Assembly: GCA_027531255.1 (NCBI GenBank)
Contig: JAPZRU010000026.1
Span: 42,997 to 106,996, forward strand
From: Steroidobacteraceae bacterium
Lineage (GTDB): Bacteria; Pseudomonadota; Gammaproteobacteria; Steroidobacterales; Steroidobacteraceae
Direction of reading: 5' to 3'
Length of the DNA stretch: 64,000 nt
Shown: in pieces, positions 47,163 through 56,122 of the stretch
Layout of the letters: every line of letters begins with the position of its first letter
How positions within the stretch are numbered: the first letter of the stretch is position 1
Program-made: the position numbers and the translations under genes
Notes under the pieces: model-generated
What the model was told of the DNA's origin: nothing
The model's input: only the letters and a program-made list of their open reading frames with translations
Databases searched by the model: none

Positions 47163-49088
47163 TCAATCCTCCAATGAGCCACGGCCGCGGCTAGCCGCAT
47201 CGGACGCGATCCGGCGTGCCACCTCTTCGAGGGGCATGGCGCCTAGATCCTTGCCCGAGCGCGTGCGCACGGCCAACGAGTGGGACTCGGCTTCCCGGTC
47301 CCCCGCCACCAGCAGGTACGGGACCCGCTTCAGCGTGTGTTCGCGGATCTTAAAGCCGACTTTCTCGTTGCGCAAGTCGGCGATTACCCGAACCCCCTGA
47401 TTTTTCAGGAATTCGGCCGCTTTTTCGACGTACGGCGCCTGCCGGTCCGTGATGTTCATCACGACGGCCTGGGTCGGCGCGAGCCAGGTCGGGAACCTGC
47501 CCGCGTAGTTCTCGATGAGAATGCCGATGAAGCGCTCGAAACTGCCGAGGATCGCCCGGTGCAGCATGACGGGGCGCTTGCGCGTGCCGTCATCGGCCAC
47601 GTACTCCGCCCCGAGCCGCTCCGGCAGCACGAAATCCACCTGCAGCGTGCCGCACTGCCAGTCGCGGCCGATCGCATCGCGCAGCACGAACTCGAGCTTC
47701 GGCCCGTAGAACGCGCCCTCGCCCGGGTTCATCGTGTACTCGAGCCCGGCCGCCTCGACCGCGGCCTTGAGCGCCCCCTCGGCCCTGTCCCAGACCGCGT
47801 CCTCGCCGGCGCGCTGCGGCGGGCGGTCGGAGAACTTCACGCGCACGTCGGCGAAGCCGAAGTCCGCGTACATCGAGCGCAGCAGGCCGCAGAACGCGAC
47901 CGTCTCCGCGTTGATCTGGTCCTCGGTGCAGAAGATGTGCGCGTCGTCCTGCGTGAACGCGCGCACGCGCATCAGCCCGTGCAGGGCGCCGGACGGCTCG
48001 TTGCGGTGGCACGCGCCGAACTCGGCGATGCGCAGCGGCAGGTCGCGGTAGCTCTTGATGCCCTGCTTGTAGATCAGCACGTGGCCGGGGCAGTTCATCG
48101 GCTTCACCGCGAGCGTCCGGTTCTCGGACTCGGCGATGAACATGTTCTGCCGGTAGTTGTCCCAGTGGCCGGTCTTCTCCCACAGCGTGCGGTCGAGGAG
48201 CTGCGGGCTCTTCACCTCGACGTAGCCCGCGCCGAACAGCCGCTCGCGCACGTAGGCCTCGATCGTGCGCCACAGCGTCCAGCCCTGCGGGTGCCAGAAC
48301 ACGCTGCCGACCGCCTCTTCCTGCTGGTGGAACAGCTCGAGCTCGCGGCCGAGCCGGCGGTGGTCGCGCTTCTCGGCTTCCTCGAGGCGCGTCAGGTAAT
48401 CCTTCAGCGCCTTCTCGTCCGTCCACGCGGTGCCGTAGACGCGCTGCAGCTGCTCGTTGTTCTGGTCGCCGCGCCAGTAGGCGCCCGCGAGCTTCATGAG
48501 CTTGAAGGCCTTCAGCTTGCCGGTGCTCGGCACGTGCGGGCCGCGGCACAGATCGAACCACTCGCCCTGGCCGTACAGGCTGATGTCCTCGCCCGCCGGG
48601 ATGCTCGCGATGATCTCGGCCTTGTAGTGCTCGCCCATGCCCTTGAACAGTTGCACGGCCTCGTCGCGCGGCATCACGCGCCGCGTGACCGGGAGGTCGG
48701 CCTTCGCGAGTTCCTGCATCTTCTGCTCGAACTTCGCGAGGTCCTCCGGCGTGAAGGGGCGCTCGAAGGCGAAGTCGTAGTAGAAGCCGTCCTCGACGAC
48801 CGGGCCGATCGTCACCTGCGCCTTCGGGTAGATGGACTGCACGGCCTGCGCGAGCAGGTGCGCCGTCGAGTGGCGGATGACCTCGAGCGCCTGCGGGTGC
48901 TTGTCCGTGACGATCGCAAGCCTCGCGTCGCGGTCGATCGTGTAGGAGGTGTCGACCAGCCTGCCGTCGACCTCGCCGGCGAGCGCGGCCTTCGCGAGGC
49001 CCGTGCCGATCGACTTCGCGACTTCCGCGACGGTGACCGGGTGGTCGAAACTCTTCTGGCTGCCGTCCGGCAGCGTGATGACGGGCAT
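47163..49088 (-). CDS. thrS: Threonyl-tRNA synthetase
   Basis: The 641-residue enzyme has the TGS domain (1-62, [14 protein letters not shown]), the editing domain with [12 protein letters not shown], and the class II core with [11 protein letters not shown] (zinc Cys), [25 protein letters not shown] and [19 protein letters not shown], then the anticodon domain. The last codons contain the GGAGG ribosome site for infC. It is divergent from the Rid-family gene. Confidence 0.97.
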   Translation of the reverse strand: MPVITLPDGSQKSFDHPVTVAEVAKSIGTGLAKAALAGEVDGRLVDTSYTIDRDARLAIVTDKHPQALEVIRHSTAHLLAQAVQSIYPKAQVTIGPVVEDGFYYDFAFERPFTPEDLAKFEQKMQELAKADLPVTRRVMPRDEAVQLFKGMGEHYKAEIIASIPAGEDISLYGQGEWFDLCRGPHVPSTGKLKAFKLMKLAGAYWRGDQNNEQLQRVYGTAWTDEKALKDYLTRLEEAEKRDHRRLGRELELFHQQEEAVGSVFWHPQGWTLWRTIEAYVRERLFGAGYVEVKSPQLLDRTLWEKTGHWDNYRQNMFIAESENRTLAVKPMNCPGHVLIYKQGIKSYRDLPLRIAEFGACHRNEPSGALHGLMRVRAFTQDDAHIFCTEDQINAETVAFCGLLRSMYADFGFADVRVKFSDRPPQRAGEDAVWDRAEGALKAAVEAAGLEYTMNPGEGAFYGPKLEFVLRDAIGRDWQCGTLQVDFVLPERLGAEYVADDGTRKRPVMLHRAILGSFERFIGILIENYAGRFPTWLAPTQAVVMNITDRQAPYVEKAAEFLKNQGVRVIADLRNEKVGFKIREHTLKRVPYLLVAGDREAESHSLAVRTRSGKDLGAMPLEEVARRIASDAASRGRGSLED

Positions 49089-49263
49089 GGGCGTGGACGA
49101 CCGGGGCTGGAAAAGCCTGCTAGTTTACGCGAAACCGCGACCGACTCGCGGCGGAAGGAACGACGGGGGCTTCATGCGGCACGACTCCGGAACGACGCCA
49201 GAGGACCGCGGCACGCGGCGGCGACGCTGCGAGACGACGACCCCGCGGACCGGCGGTCCCGGG

Positions 49264-49728
49264 ATGGCGCCGCGACGGGCGGTGCCGCACGCCCTGCTCG
49301 CGCTGCTGGCCTGCACGGCGACCGCCGTCGCCGGGGCAACGGAGATCGAGCGCATCAACCCCGACGGCCTGACGAAGCCGCAGGGTTACTCGCAGGTGGT
49401 GGTCGGCCGCGGGGAGCGCTGGATCCACGTCGCGGGCCAGGGTGGCATTGCGAAGGACGGCACCGTGCCGGCCGACGTCGGCGAGCAGTCCCGCCTGATG
49501 TTCGAGAAGGTGCGGATCGCGCTCGCGGCCGCCGGCGCCACGCCCGCGGACGTGGTGCGCATCGTCGTCTACATCGTGGACCTGCCGAACACCGATCCGG
49601 CGCCGATCTACCGGGCGATCCGCGAGTTCTTCCCCGAGGGCGCGAAGCCCGCGTCGTCGATCGTCGGCGTGAGCGCGCTGGCGCTGCCCGGCATGAAGGT
49701 CGAGATCGACGTGACGGCGGTGCGCTGA
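49264..49728 (+). CDS. Exported Rid (YjgF/YER057c)-family protein
   Basis: The 154-residue protein has a Rid fold of about 125 residues (INPDGLTKPQGYSQVVV, HVAGQGGIAKDGTVP, ADVVRIVVYIVDL) behind an N-terminal signal peptide (LLALLACTATAVAGATE). The arginine that RidA uses to bind imine substrates (PARSCVEV) is replaced: here PASSIVGV. It is therefore not a canonical enamine deaminase. An alternative in-frame start at 49174 adds 30 charged residues before the signal. It faces away from thrS. Confidence 0.82.
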   Translation: MAPRRAVPHALLALLACTATAVAGATEIERINPDGLTKPQGYSQVVVGRGERWIHVAGQGGIAKDGTVPADVGEQSRLMFEKVRIALAAAGATPADVVRIVVYIVDLPNTDPAPIYRAIREFFPEGAKPASSIVGVSALALPGMKVEIDVTAVR

Positions 49729-49733
49729 GCGCC

Positions 49734-50924
49734 CTACGGCAGCCGCAACTGCTCGCCGTAGCCGGTGAGTTCGAGATAGCCGCGCCCGGCGCTAGCGGCG
49801 CCCTCGCCCAGCGTCACCGCGCCCTCCCAGTACACGATGCCGGTGGACACCCGCGCATCCTTCTCCTGGTCGTCCATCATCGGCCGCACCGTGAAGCGCC
49901 GTTCGCCGACCTGCACGCTCCACTCGACCGGCCAGACGATGTTCGTGCGCGGCGAGCGCCACGCGCGGCCCGGCACGAACTCCACTTCGCCCGGCCCGAA
50001 CGTGCGCTGCGTCCCGTCGGGCGCGCGCAGGGTCGCCGCCGCCCAGTGCTCGCGCCCCTCGGCGGTGCGGATGCGAAACGCCATCAGCGCACTGCCGTCG
50101 ACGAGGTTGATGCCCATCCAGTCCCAGCCCTGCGCAGCGTCGTCGAGGTAGGCCGTCGACCACTCCTGGTCGAGCCACGCGGTGCCGGTCACGCGCACCG
50201 TGCGCTCGCCGCGCCGCACGGTGCCCGACACGCGCAGCTGCGGCACGCTGTAGTAGTAGCTCGCGGAACGCGGGTCCGGCCCCTTGCGGCTGTAGCCCGC
50301 CTCGCCGTTCAGCATCGGCGGCTGGGTGCGCTCGAGCGTCAGCTCGTAGCCGAAGTCCTCGGCCTGGATGCGGGTGTAGTAGGCGTTGCCGCGCGACTCG
50401 AGCCGCCAGTCGCGGATCCAGGCCTGCGTGCGCCCGACGCTGGCGCCGGCGAGGCCGAGCGCATCGCGCGCGATTCGCTCGGTCGCGTACAGCCGCCCGC
50501 GCTCCGGATCCGAGACGGCTGCGTGCGCGATGACCAGGTGGCGGGGCGTGAACGCGCTGGGGTTGCGCTCCTCGACGTCGGGGCGCACGCGGAAGAACGT
50601 GACCTGGAAGCCGAGCGGCTTGCCGTCCTCGGTCGTCAGCCAGCCGGTGATGTACCACCACTCGGTACGGAAGTCGGGGTGCGCGCCTTCGTCCTCGGGG
50701 AAGCGCAGCACGCGGCCCGGCACCACGTCCGGCGAGGGGCGCGACTGGATCGGCACCGGCGTCGCCGTCGCGACCGGCGGGCCGCCTCGCACGGCCGGTG
50801 CGGTGCCCGTCGCGCTCGCGCCGCGCCCGAGTCCCGCGCCGGCCTGCTCGTGGGTGGCCTGCGCGTGGGCCGCAGCCGCGCCGAGTAGCGCCAGCGCGCA
50901 GAGCACTGCCGGCGCGAAGCTCAC
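49734..50924 (-). CDS. AttH/CrtC-like lipocalin-domain protein
   Basis: The 396-residue exported protein has an N-terminal signal (VSFAPAVLCALALLGAAAAHA) and a two-lobed beta-rich domain with FRTEWWYITGWL, FFRVRP, HLVIAHAAVSD, TAWLDQEWSTAYL and WDWMGINL, the hallmarks of the AttH/hydroxyneurosporene-synthase family. It starts on GTG overlapping the permease stop (GTGA). In AttEFGH-type operons it accompanies the ABC transporter; it probably binds a hydrophobic ligand in the periplasm. Confidence 0.86.
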   Translation of the reverse strand: MSFAPAVLCALALLGAAAAHAQATHEQAGAGLGRGASATGTAPAVRGGPPVATATPVPIQSRPSPDVVPGRVLRFPEDEGAHPDFRTEWWYITGWLTTEDGKPLGFQVTFFRVRPDVEERNPSAFTPRHLVIAHAAVSDPERGRLYATERIARDALGLAGASVGRTQAWIRDWRLESRGNAYYTRIQAEDFGYELTLERTQPPMLNGEAGYSRKGPDPRSASYYYSVPQLRVSGTVRRGERTVRVTGTAWLDQEWSTAYLDDAAQGWDWMGINLVDGSALMAFRIRTAEGREHWAAATLRAPDGTQRTFGPGEVEFVPGRAWRSPRTNIVWPVEWSVQVGERRFTVRPMMDDQEKDARVSTGIVYWEGAVTLGEGAASAGRGYLELTGYGEQLRLP

Positions 50925-53476
50925 CAGTCCTCCCGTACGGCGCGCACCACGTCGCCCCGCACCGCGGCGCGGCCCGCCACGGTCGCCGTGATCGCCGCGG
51001 CGAGGATCAGCACCGCCGACAGCACCGCGAGCTGCAGCCACGGCACCGACAGGTCGAGGCTCCAGTTGAACGACTGCCGGTTCACGACGTAGACGAGCAC
51101 GAGGCTCAGGAAGAAGCCGAGCGCGAGCCCGTAGACCACGCCGATCGCGCCCGTCAGCGTGCCCTCCGCCGCGAGCATCCGGATCACGTCGTGCCGCTGT
51201 AGGCCGACGTGCCGCAGCATCGCGAACTCGCCGCGCCTCGCGAGTGCCTGCGAACTCGCCGCGAACGCGATGCCGACGAGGCCGATCAGCACGGCCACCG
51301 CCTCGAGCGCGTAGGTGATCGTGAACGCGCGGTCGAAGATCCTGAGGCTCAGCTCGCGGATGCCGCCGCTGGTCATGATCTCGACGTCGCGCCCATCCTC
51401 GAGCCGCGCGCGCAGCTCCTCGATCACGCGATCCGGCTCCGCGCCCGGCGCGAGCCAGACGGCCGCCTCGGTCGCGAGCCGGTCGTTCGTCTGCCGCACG
51501 TACCAGTCCCGATCGACCACCACCGCACCGAACGATCGCGCGTAGTCGCGCCACACGCCCGCGATCGTCACGGGCACGTAGCGGCCGCCGAGCGGCAGGC
51601 GCAGCTCGTCGCCGATGCGCAGGCCGTAGAGATCGACGATCGCCTCCGAGACCCACGCGTTCGCGCGGTCGGGCCGGTGCCGCGCCGGATCGGCCTCGAG
51701 CAGCGGCACGCCTGCCCCGACGTTCCCGAAATCGACGTCGCGCGCGATCACCGACACCGGCGGCCTGTCCGGCGCGAGCAGCACGTGCTGAACCCGGTGG
51801 AACTCGATGCGGCCGACCCCGGGCACCGCGGCGAGGCGCGCCTGCACGTCCGGCGTCCAGAACGCGGTGTCGGCCCCGGTGGACGCGCGCAGCTGCACGT
51901 CGGCCGGCAGCACCTCGTCGAGCCACGCGATGAACGATTCGCGGAACGAGAACACCATGATCGCCATCGCGACCATCAGGCTGAAGCTCACGATCACGGT
52001 CGCGAGGCTGACCGAGGACTGGCCGGCGCTGCCGCGCAGCTGCGCGAGACCGACGTCCACGGGCACGCGCCCGGTCGCCGGCAGGTGCGACAGCACGAAC
52101 GCGCTGACGCGCGGCACGAGCAGCACGCCGCCGAACAGCAGCAGCGTGATCGCGAGATAGCCGAACACCGGCACGCCGCCGACCGGCGGGACGAACGCGA
52201 CCGCGGTGCCGAGCGCCAGCAGCCCGAGCCCGGGCCAGGGCGAGCGCAGCCGCTCCAGCACCGGCTCGACGTCGCCGGCCTTGAGGGCCCGCGCGGGCGA
52301 GCGCAGCGCCGCCTCGCGCGCCGGCACCCACGAACCCGCCAGCGCGAACCCCGTACCGAGCAGGAAGAACGCGAGCATCGCGAGCGGCTGCGGCGTCAGC
52401 GTCAGCGCGCCGCTCTCGAGGTAGCCGCCGCCGAGGTCGCCGCCGAGCCGCGTGACGAGCGCGCTCGCGATCAGGTAGCCGAGCGCCACCCCGAGCAGCG
52501 AGCCGAGCGCGCCGAGCAGCGTGCCCTCGAGCACCAGTAGCGCCTGCAGTTCGCCGCGCCGCAGCCCGAGCGCCCGCAGCAGCGCGAGCGCGGTGCGCCG
52601 GCGCAGCACCGACAGCGCCTGCGTCGAGAACACCAGGAACGCCCCCGTCAGCAGCGCGACCAGCGCGAGCATGTTGAGGTTCACGCGGTACGACCGCGTC
52701 ACCGTTTCCGCCCGCGTGCGCTCGACCTCGGGCGCGATCGCCTCGACGCCCGGCGGCAGGCTCGCGCGCAGGCCGTCCCGGAACCGCTCGCGGTCCACGT
52801 TCGGCTCGAGCCGCAGGTCCACGCGCGAGATCGTGCCGACGCGGCCGAACAGCCACTGCGCGGTGGAGATGTCCATGATGCCGAGCCGCTGCGGGAAGAC
52901 GTCGCGCGACAGCACGGCGACCACCCGGAGCGGCAGCGCCTGCGTGCCGACGCGCACGCTCACCACGCCGCCCTCGCCGACCTCGAGCTCGCGCGCCGCC
53001 TGCGCGCTGAGCACGATCGCATCCGGCGCGAACAGCGTCAGCAGGTCCACGTTCAGCTCGCCGTAGAGGCGCGGCTGGATCATGCCGGCGCGGAACGCGT
53101 CCATGCCGACGATCCGCAGCCGGCCGCCGCCCGCGAGCGCGGCGTCGACGTCGAGCGCCGGGCTCGCCTCGCGGACGCCGGGCAGCTGCGCGAGACGCGC
53201 GTATTCGCCCTCGGGAAAGCCGGCGCGCCCGCCGCGCACCACGACGTCCGCCTCGCCGACCAGCTCGCGGGCCGCGTGGCTGAACTGCCCGAGCGCCGCG
53301 CCGTTGACGAAGAACACCGCCGCCGCGAGCGCGACGCCGAGCGCGATCACGAGCACGGTGATGGCGACGCGGCCCGGCTGCTCGCGCAGCTGCGCGAGGC
53401 TCACGGCCCGGACGATCGCCAGCCAGTGCGGCGAGCCCGGCGTGAGGCCGGCGCGAGACTCGACCGTCGCGCTCAT
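50921..53476 (-). CDS. FtsX/MacB-like ABC transporter permease (fused double module)
   Basis: An 851-residue membrane protein with two FtsX-type modules: a first membrane helix (VAITVLVIALGVALAAAVFFVNG) plus periplasmic MacB_PCD region, three helices around 290-400, then a second module with VIVSFSLMVAMAIMVFSF and C-terminal helices. Such proteins combine AttF and AttG and typically transmit force or extract lipoproteins and lipids rather than pump solutes. It lies 52 bp after the ATPase gene and overlaps the AttH-like gene. Confidence 0.9.
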   Translation of the reverse strand: MSATVESRAGLTPGSPHWLAIVRAVSLAQLREQPGRVAITVLVIALGVALAAAVFFVNGAALGQFSHAARELVGEADVVVRGGRAGFPEGEYARLAQLPGVREASPALDVDAALAGGGRLRIVGMDAFRAGMIQPRLYGELNVDLLTLFAPDAIVLSAQAARELEVGEGGVVSVRVGTQALPLRVVAVLSRDVFPQRLGIMDISTAQWLFGRVGTISRVDLRLEPNVDRERFRDGLRASLPPGVEAIAPEVERTRAETVTRSYRVNLNMLALVALLTGAFLVFSTQALSVLRRRTALALLRALGLRRGELQALLVLEGTLLGALGSLLGVALGYLIASALVTRLGGDLGGGYLESGALTLTPQPLAMLAFFLLGTGFALAGSWVPAREAALRSPARALKAGDVEPVLERLRSPWPGLGLLALGTAVAFVPPVGGVPVFGYLAITLLLFGGVLLVPRVSAFVLSHLPATGRVPVDVGLAQLRGSAGQSSVSLATVIVSFSLMVAMAIMVFSFRESFIAWLDEVLPADVQLRASTGADTAFWTPDVQARLAAVPGVGRIEFHRVQHVLLAPDRPPVSVIARDVDFGNVGAGVPLLEADPARHRPDRANAWVSEAIVDLYGLRIGDELRLPLGGRYVPVTIAGVWRDYARSFGAVVVDRDWYVRQTNDRLATEAAVWLAPGAEPDRVIEELRARLEDGRDVEIMTSGGIRELSLRIFDRAFTITYALEAVAVLIGLVGIAFAASSQALARRGEFAMLRHVGLQRHDVIRMLAAEGTLTGAIGVVYGLALGFFLSLVLVYVVNRQSFNWSLDLSVPWLQLAVLSAVLILAAAITATVAGRAAVRGDVVRAVREDW

Positions 53477-53528
53477 GCGGGCTCGCGACGGGCGGCCGCG
53501 CGTGCGGGCCCGGGATGCGCCGCCGCCA

Positions 53529-54266
53529 CTACCGCGCCCCGACGGTCGCGGCGGACCGAGTCGCCGCGGACCCGCTCTCCTCCGCACCGTCCAGTGGCTC
53601 CAGGCGCCGCCCGTCCAGCACGAAGATGCGGTCGGCGGTCGCGGCGGCCGCGCGCGAGTGGGTGATCAGGATCGCGCTGCCCGCATTCGCGCGCACCTGC
53701 TCGCGCAGCAGCGCGAGGATCTGCGTCGCGGTGCGCGGGTCGAGGTTGCCGGTCGGCTCGTCCGCCAGCAGCAGCTTCGGGCGGTGCACGAGCGCGCGGG
53801 CGATCGCCACGCGCTGCACCTCGCCGCCGGACAGCTCGCGCGGATACCGGCCGCCGTACCCGCCGAGCCCGACCGCCTGCAGCATCGACTCGACGCGCGC
53901 GCGCTGCTCGTCCTTCGGCACCCCGAGCAGCTGCAGCGGCAGCGCGGCGTTCTGCGCCACCGTCATGTACGGCAGCACGTGGAAGGCCTGGAACACGAAG
54001 CCCATCTCGCGCCGGCGCAGCAGCGTGGCCGCGTCGTCGTCGAGCGCGCCGAGGTCGCGGCCGTCCAGCTCGATGCGGCCGGCATCGGGAGCATCGAGGC
54101 CGGCGACGAGGTTCAGGAGCGTCGATTTGCCGACGCCCGACTCGCCCATGATCGCGACGTACGCGCCGCGCGGCAGCGTGAACGACACGCCGTCGAGCAC
54201 GGGCGGACGGTCCGCGCGATAGCGGCGCACCACGTCGACGAGCGAGAGGACCGGAAGCTCGGACAC
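53529..54266 (-). CDS. ABC transporter ATP-binding protein (LolD/MacB-type)
   Basis: The 245-residue ATPase has Walker A GESGVGKST, Q-loop FVFQAFHVLPYMT, signature LSGGEVQRVAIARAL, Walker B LLLADEPTGNLD and the H-loop in ILITHS. It belongs to the LolD/MacB class. The C-terminal 20 residues are an Ala/Ser/Thr tail. It is the first gene of the AttEFGH-like operon. Confidence 0.94.
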   Translation of the reverse strand: MSELPVLSLVDVVRRYRADRPPVLDGVSFTLPRGAYVAIMGESGVGKSTLLNLVAGLDAPDAGRIELDGRDLGALDDDAATLLRRREMGFVFQAFHVLPYMTVAQNAALPLQLLGVPKDEQRARVESMLQAVGLGGYGGRYPRELSGGEVQRVAIARALVHRPKLLLADEPTGNLDPRTATQILALLREQVRANAGSAILITHSRAAAATADRIFVLDGRRLEPLDGAEESGSAATRSAATVGAR

Positions 54267-54397
54267 GCTAACCTCGGGACTGCAGGAAGGGATACGCTCC
54301 GGCGAGCGACGCGCCCATCTCGGATGATACCGGCGCCACCTCGGCCGCCCGCGGCTACACTGGCGACCCGCGCAACCCGCGCCTGCCTGCCCGCGCC

Positions 54398-54985
54398 ATG
54401 CTCGAAGCCTTCCTCGTGTCCACGGGCATCGTGGCGCTCGCCGAGATCGGGGACAAGACGCAGCTGCTCTCGTTCGTGCTCGCGGCCCGGTTTCGCCGGC
54501 CGTGGCCGATCGTCTGGGGCATCCTGGTCGCTACGCTCGTGAACCACGCGCTCGCCGGCGCTGCCGGCACCTGGGTCGTGCACCTGCTCGGACCCGACGC
54601 GCTGCGCTGGGTTCTCGGCCTGTCGTTCATCGCGATGGCGGCGTGGATGCTGAAGCCGGACGAGATCGACGACGACGACGCGAAGGCACCGGCGAACCTC
54701 GGTGTGTTCGGGACGACGCTCGTGGCGTTCTTCCTGGCCGAGATGGGCGACAAGACCCAGATCGCGACCGTCGCGCTCGCCGCGAAGTACGGGGCGTGGG
54801 CCGCGGTCGTGATCGGCACGACGCTGGGGATGATGCTCGCGAACGTGCCGGCGGTGCTGCTGGGCGACCGGATCACGAAGTGGGTGCCGGTACGGGTGGT
54901 GCATGCGGTGGCCGCAGGGATCTTTGCGGTGCTGGGCGTCGTGGTGCTGCTCGGCGGGACCGACGGGCTGCTGCGGGCGGCTTGA
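54398..54985 (+). CDS. TMEM165/GDT1-family membrane protein
   Basis: A 195-residue protein with about six membrane segments and two copies of the family motif E-x-G-D-K-T: AEIGDKTQLLSF and AEMGDKTQIATVAL. Bacterial members (MneA) export manganese; calcium/proton exchange is known in eukaryotes. A charged loop (DEIDDDDAK) separates the repeats. I looked for a yybP-ykoY manganese riboswitch upstream and saw none. It is divergent from the ABC operon. Confidence 0.9.
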   Translation: MLEAFLVSTGIVALAEIGDKTQLLSFVLAARFRRPWPIVWGILVATLVNHALAGAAGTWVVHLLGPDALRWVLGLSFIAMAAWMLKPDEIDDDDAKAPANLGVFGTTLVAFFLAEMGDKTQIATVALAAKYGAWAAVVIGTTLGMMLANVPAVLLGDRITKWVPVRVVHAVAAGIFAVLGVVVLLGGTDGLLRAA

Positions 54986-55079
54986 CCGCCCGGATCGACA
55001 CCGGAGGGGAAGGCAGGTCCCTCGTGGCGGCTTGTCCGACCCGGGACGGTCCAGTATCCTCTGCGGCCCCGCGAAACAC

Positions 55080-55154
55080 GGGCGCGTAGCTCAGCGGTAG
55101 AGCACTTCCTTGACATGGAAGGGGTCACAGGTTCGATCCCTGTCGCGCCCACCA
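55080..55154 (+). tRNA. tRNA-Val(GAC), CCA encoded
   Basis: A 75-nt cloverleaf: acceptor GGGCGCG/CGCGCCC, D arm TAGCTCAGCGGTAGAGCA, anticodon arm CTTCC-TTGACAT-GGAAG with anticodon GAC, T arm ACAGGTTCGATCCCTGT, discriminator A and CCA. Confidence 0.97.
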
Positions 55155-55303
55155 CTCCGTAACCGATTCCTGACGCGCTGGCTCGGAGACGGCGCGCCGG
55201 CGCGCATTCGACGGCCAGCTCCCGGGTAGCGACAGGATCGATCGACCGCTCGCGCGCGATCGGCCGCTCTGCCGCCGCCCCTCCGCCCGTTCCGCGCCGG
55301 CCC

Positions 55304-56080
55304 CTACTCGTCGAACCGCAGGTGCTTCACGCTCTTCCCGTGCCGGCGAATCAGCCGCAGCGCCTCGATCCCGATGCTGATGTGCCGCTCGACGTACTCG
55401 TCGGTGACCTTCCGGTCGCTCGCCTCCGTCTTCACGCCTTCGGGGATCATCGGCTGGTCGCTGACCAGCAGCAGCGCGCCCGACGGGATCGAGTTCGCGA
55501 AGCCGGCCGCGAAGATCGTCGCGGTCTCCATGTCGATCGCCATCGCGCGGGTCTTGCGCAGGTATTCCTTGAACTCGTCGTCGTGCTCCCAGACGCGGCG
55601 GTTCGTGGTGAACACGGTGCCGGTCCAGTAGTCGTGGCCGAGGTCGCGGATCATCGTCGACACCGCGCGCTGCAGGCTGAAGGCCGGTAGCGCGGGCACC
55701 TCGGGCAGAAGGTAGTCGTCGGAAGTGCCGTCCCCGCGGATCGCCGCGATCGGCAGCACCAGGTCGCCCAACTGGTTCTTCTTCTTGAGCCCGCCGCACT
55801 TGCCGAGCAGCAGCACGGCCTTCGGGCCGACCGCGGACAGCAGGTCCATCACGGTGGCGGCGTTCGGGCTGCCCATGCCGAACATGATCATCGTGATGCC
55901 GTCGCCGGTCGCGTTCGGCATGGGACGGTCGCGCCCGACGATCTCGGCGCCGGTGAGCGCCGCGAACTTCTCGAGATAGTTCCCGAAGTTCGTCAGCAGG
56001 ATGTGCTCGCCGAACTGCGCGAGCGGCGTGCCGGTGTAGCGCGGCAGCCAGTTGTCGACGATTTCCTTCTTGGTCTTCAT
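55304..56080 (-). CDS. amn: AMP nucleosidase-family protein
   Basis: A 258-residue phosphorylase-fold protein. MGSPNAATVMDLLSAVGPKAVLLLGKCGG and AIDMETATIFAAGFAN are the phosphate/ribose and active-site regions. It is about half the length of E. coli Amn, matching the short AMP nucleosidase type that lacks the regulatory N-domain. The family splits AMP to adenine and ribose 5-phosphate. The ATG at 56080 gives MKTKKEIVDNWLPRYTG; an in-frame start at 56110 is less likely. The dipeptidase gene lies upstream on the same strand, 42 bp away. Confidence 0.88.
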   Translation of the reverse strand: MKTKKEIVDNWLPRYTGTPLAQFGEHILLTNFGNYLEKFAALTGAEIVGRDRPMPNATGDGITMIMFGMGSPNAATVMDLLSAVGPKAVLLLGKCGGLKKKNQLGDLVLPIAAIRGDGTSDDYLLPEVPALPAFSLQRAVSTMIRDLGHDYWTGTVFTTNRRVWEHDDEFKEYLRKTRAMAIDMETATIFAAGFANSIPSGALLLVSDQPMIPEGVKTEASDRKVTDEYVERHISIGIEALRLIRRHGKSVKHLRFDE

Positions 56081-56122
56081 GGTGGTTCCGTTCGTGTGGC
56101 GGACGTGCACCCGCCGGGTGAA

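Noticed and set aside
54267..54397. Manganese (yybP-ykoY) riboswitch upstream of the GDT1-family gene
   Set aside because: None of the conserved yybP-ykoY loop sequences could be recognised in the short leader.
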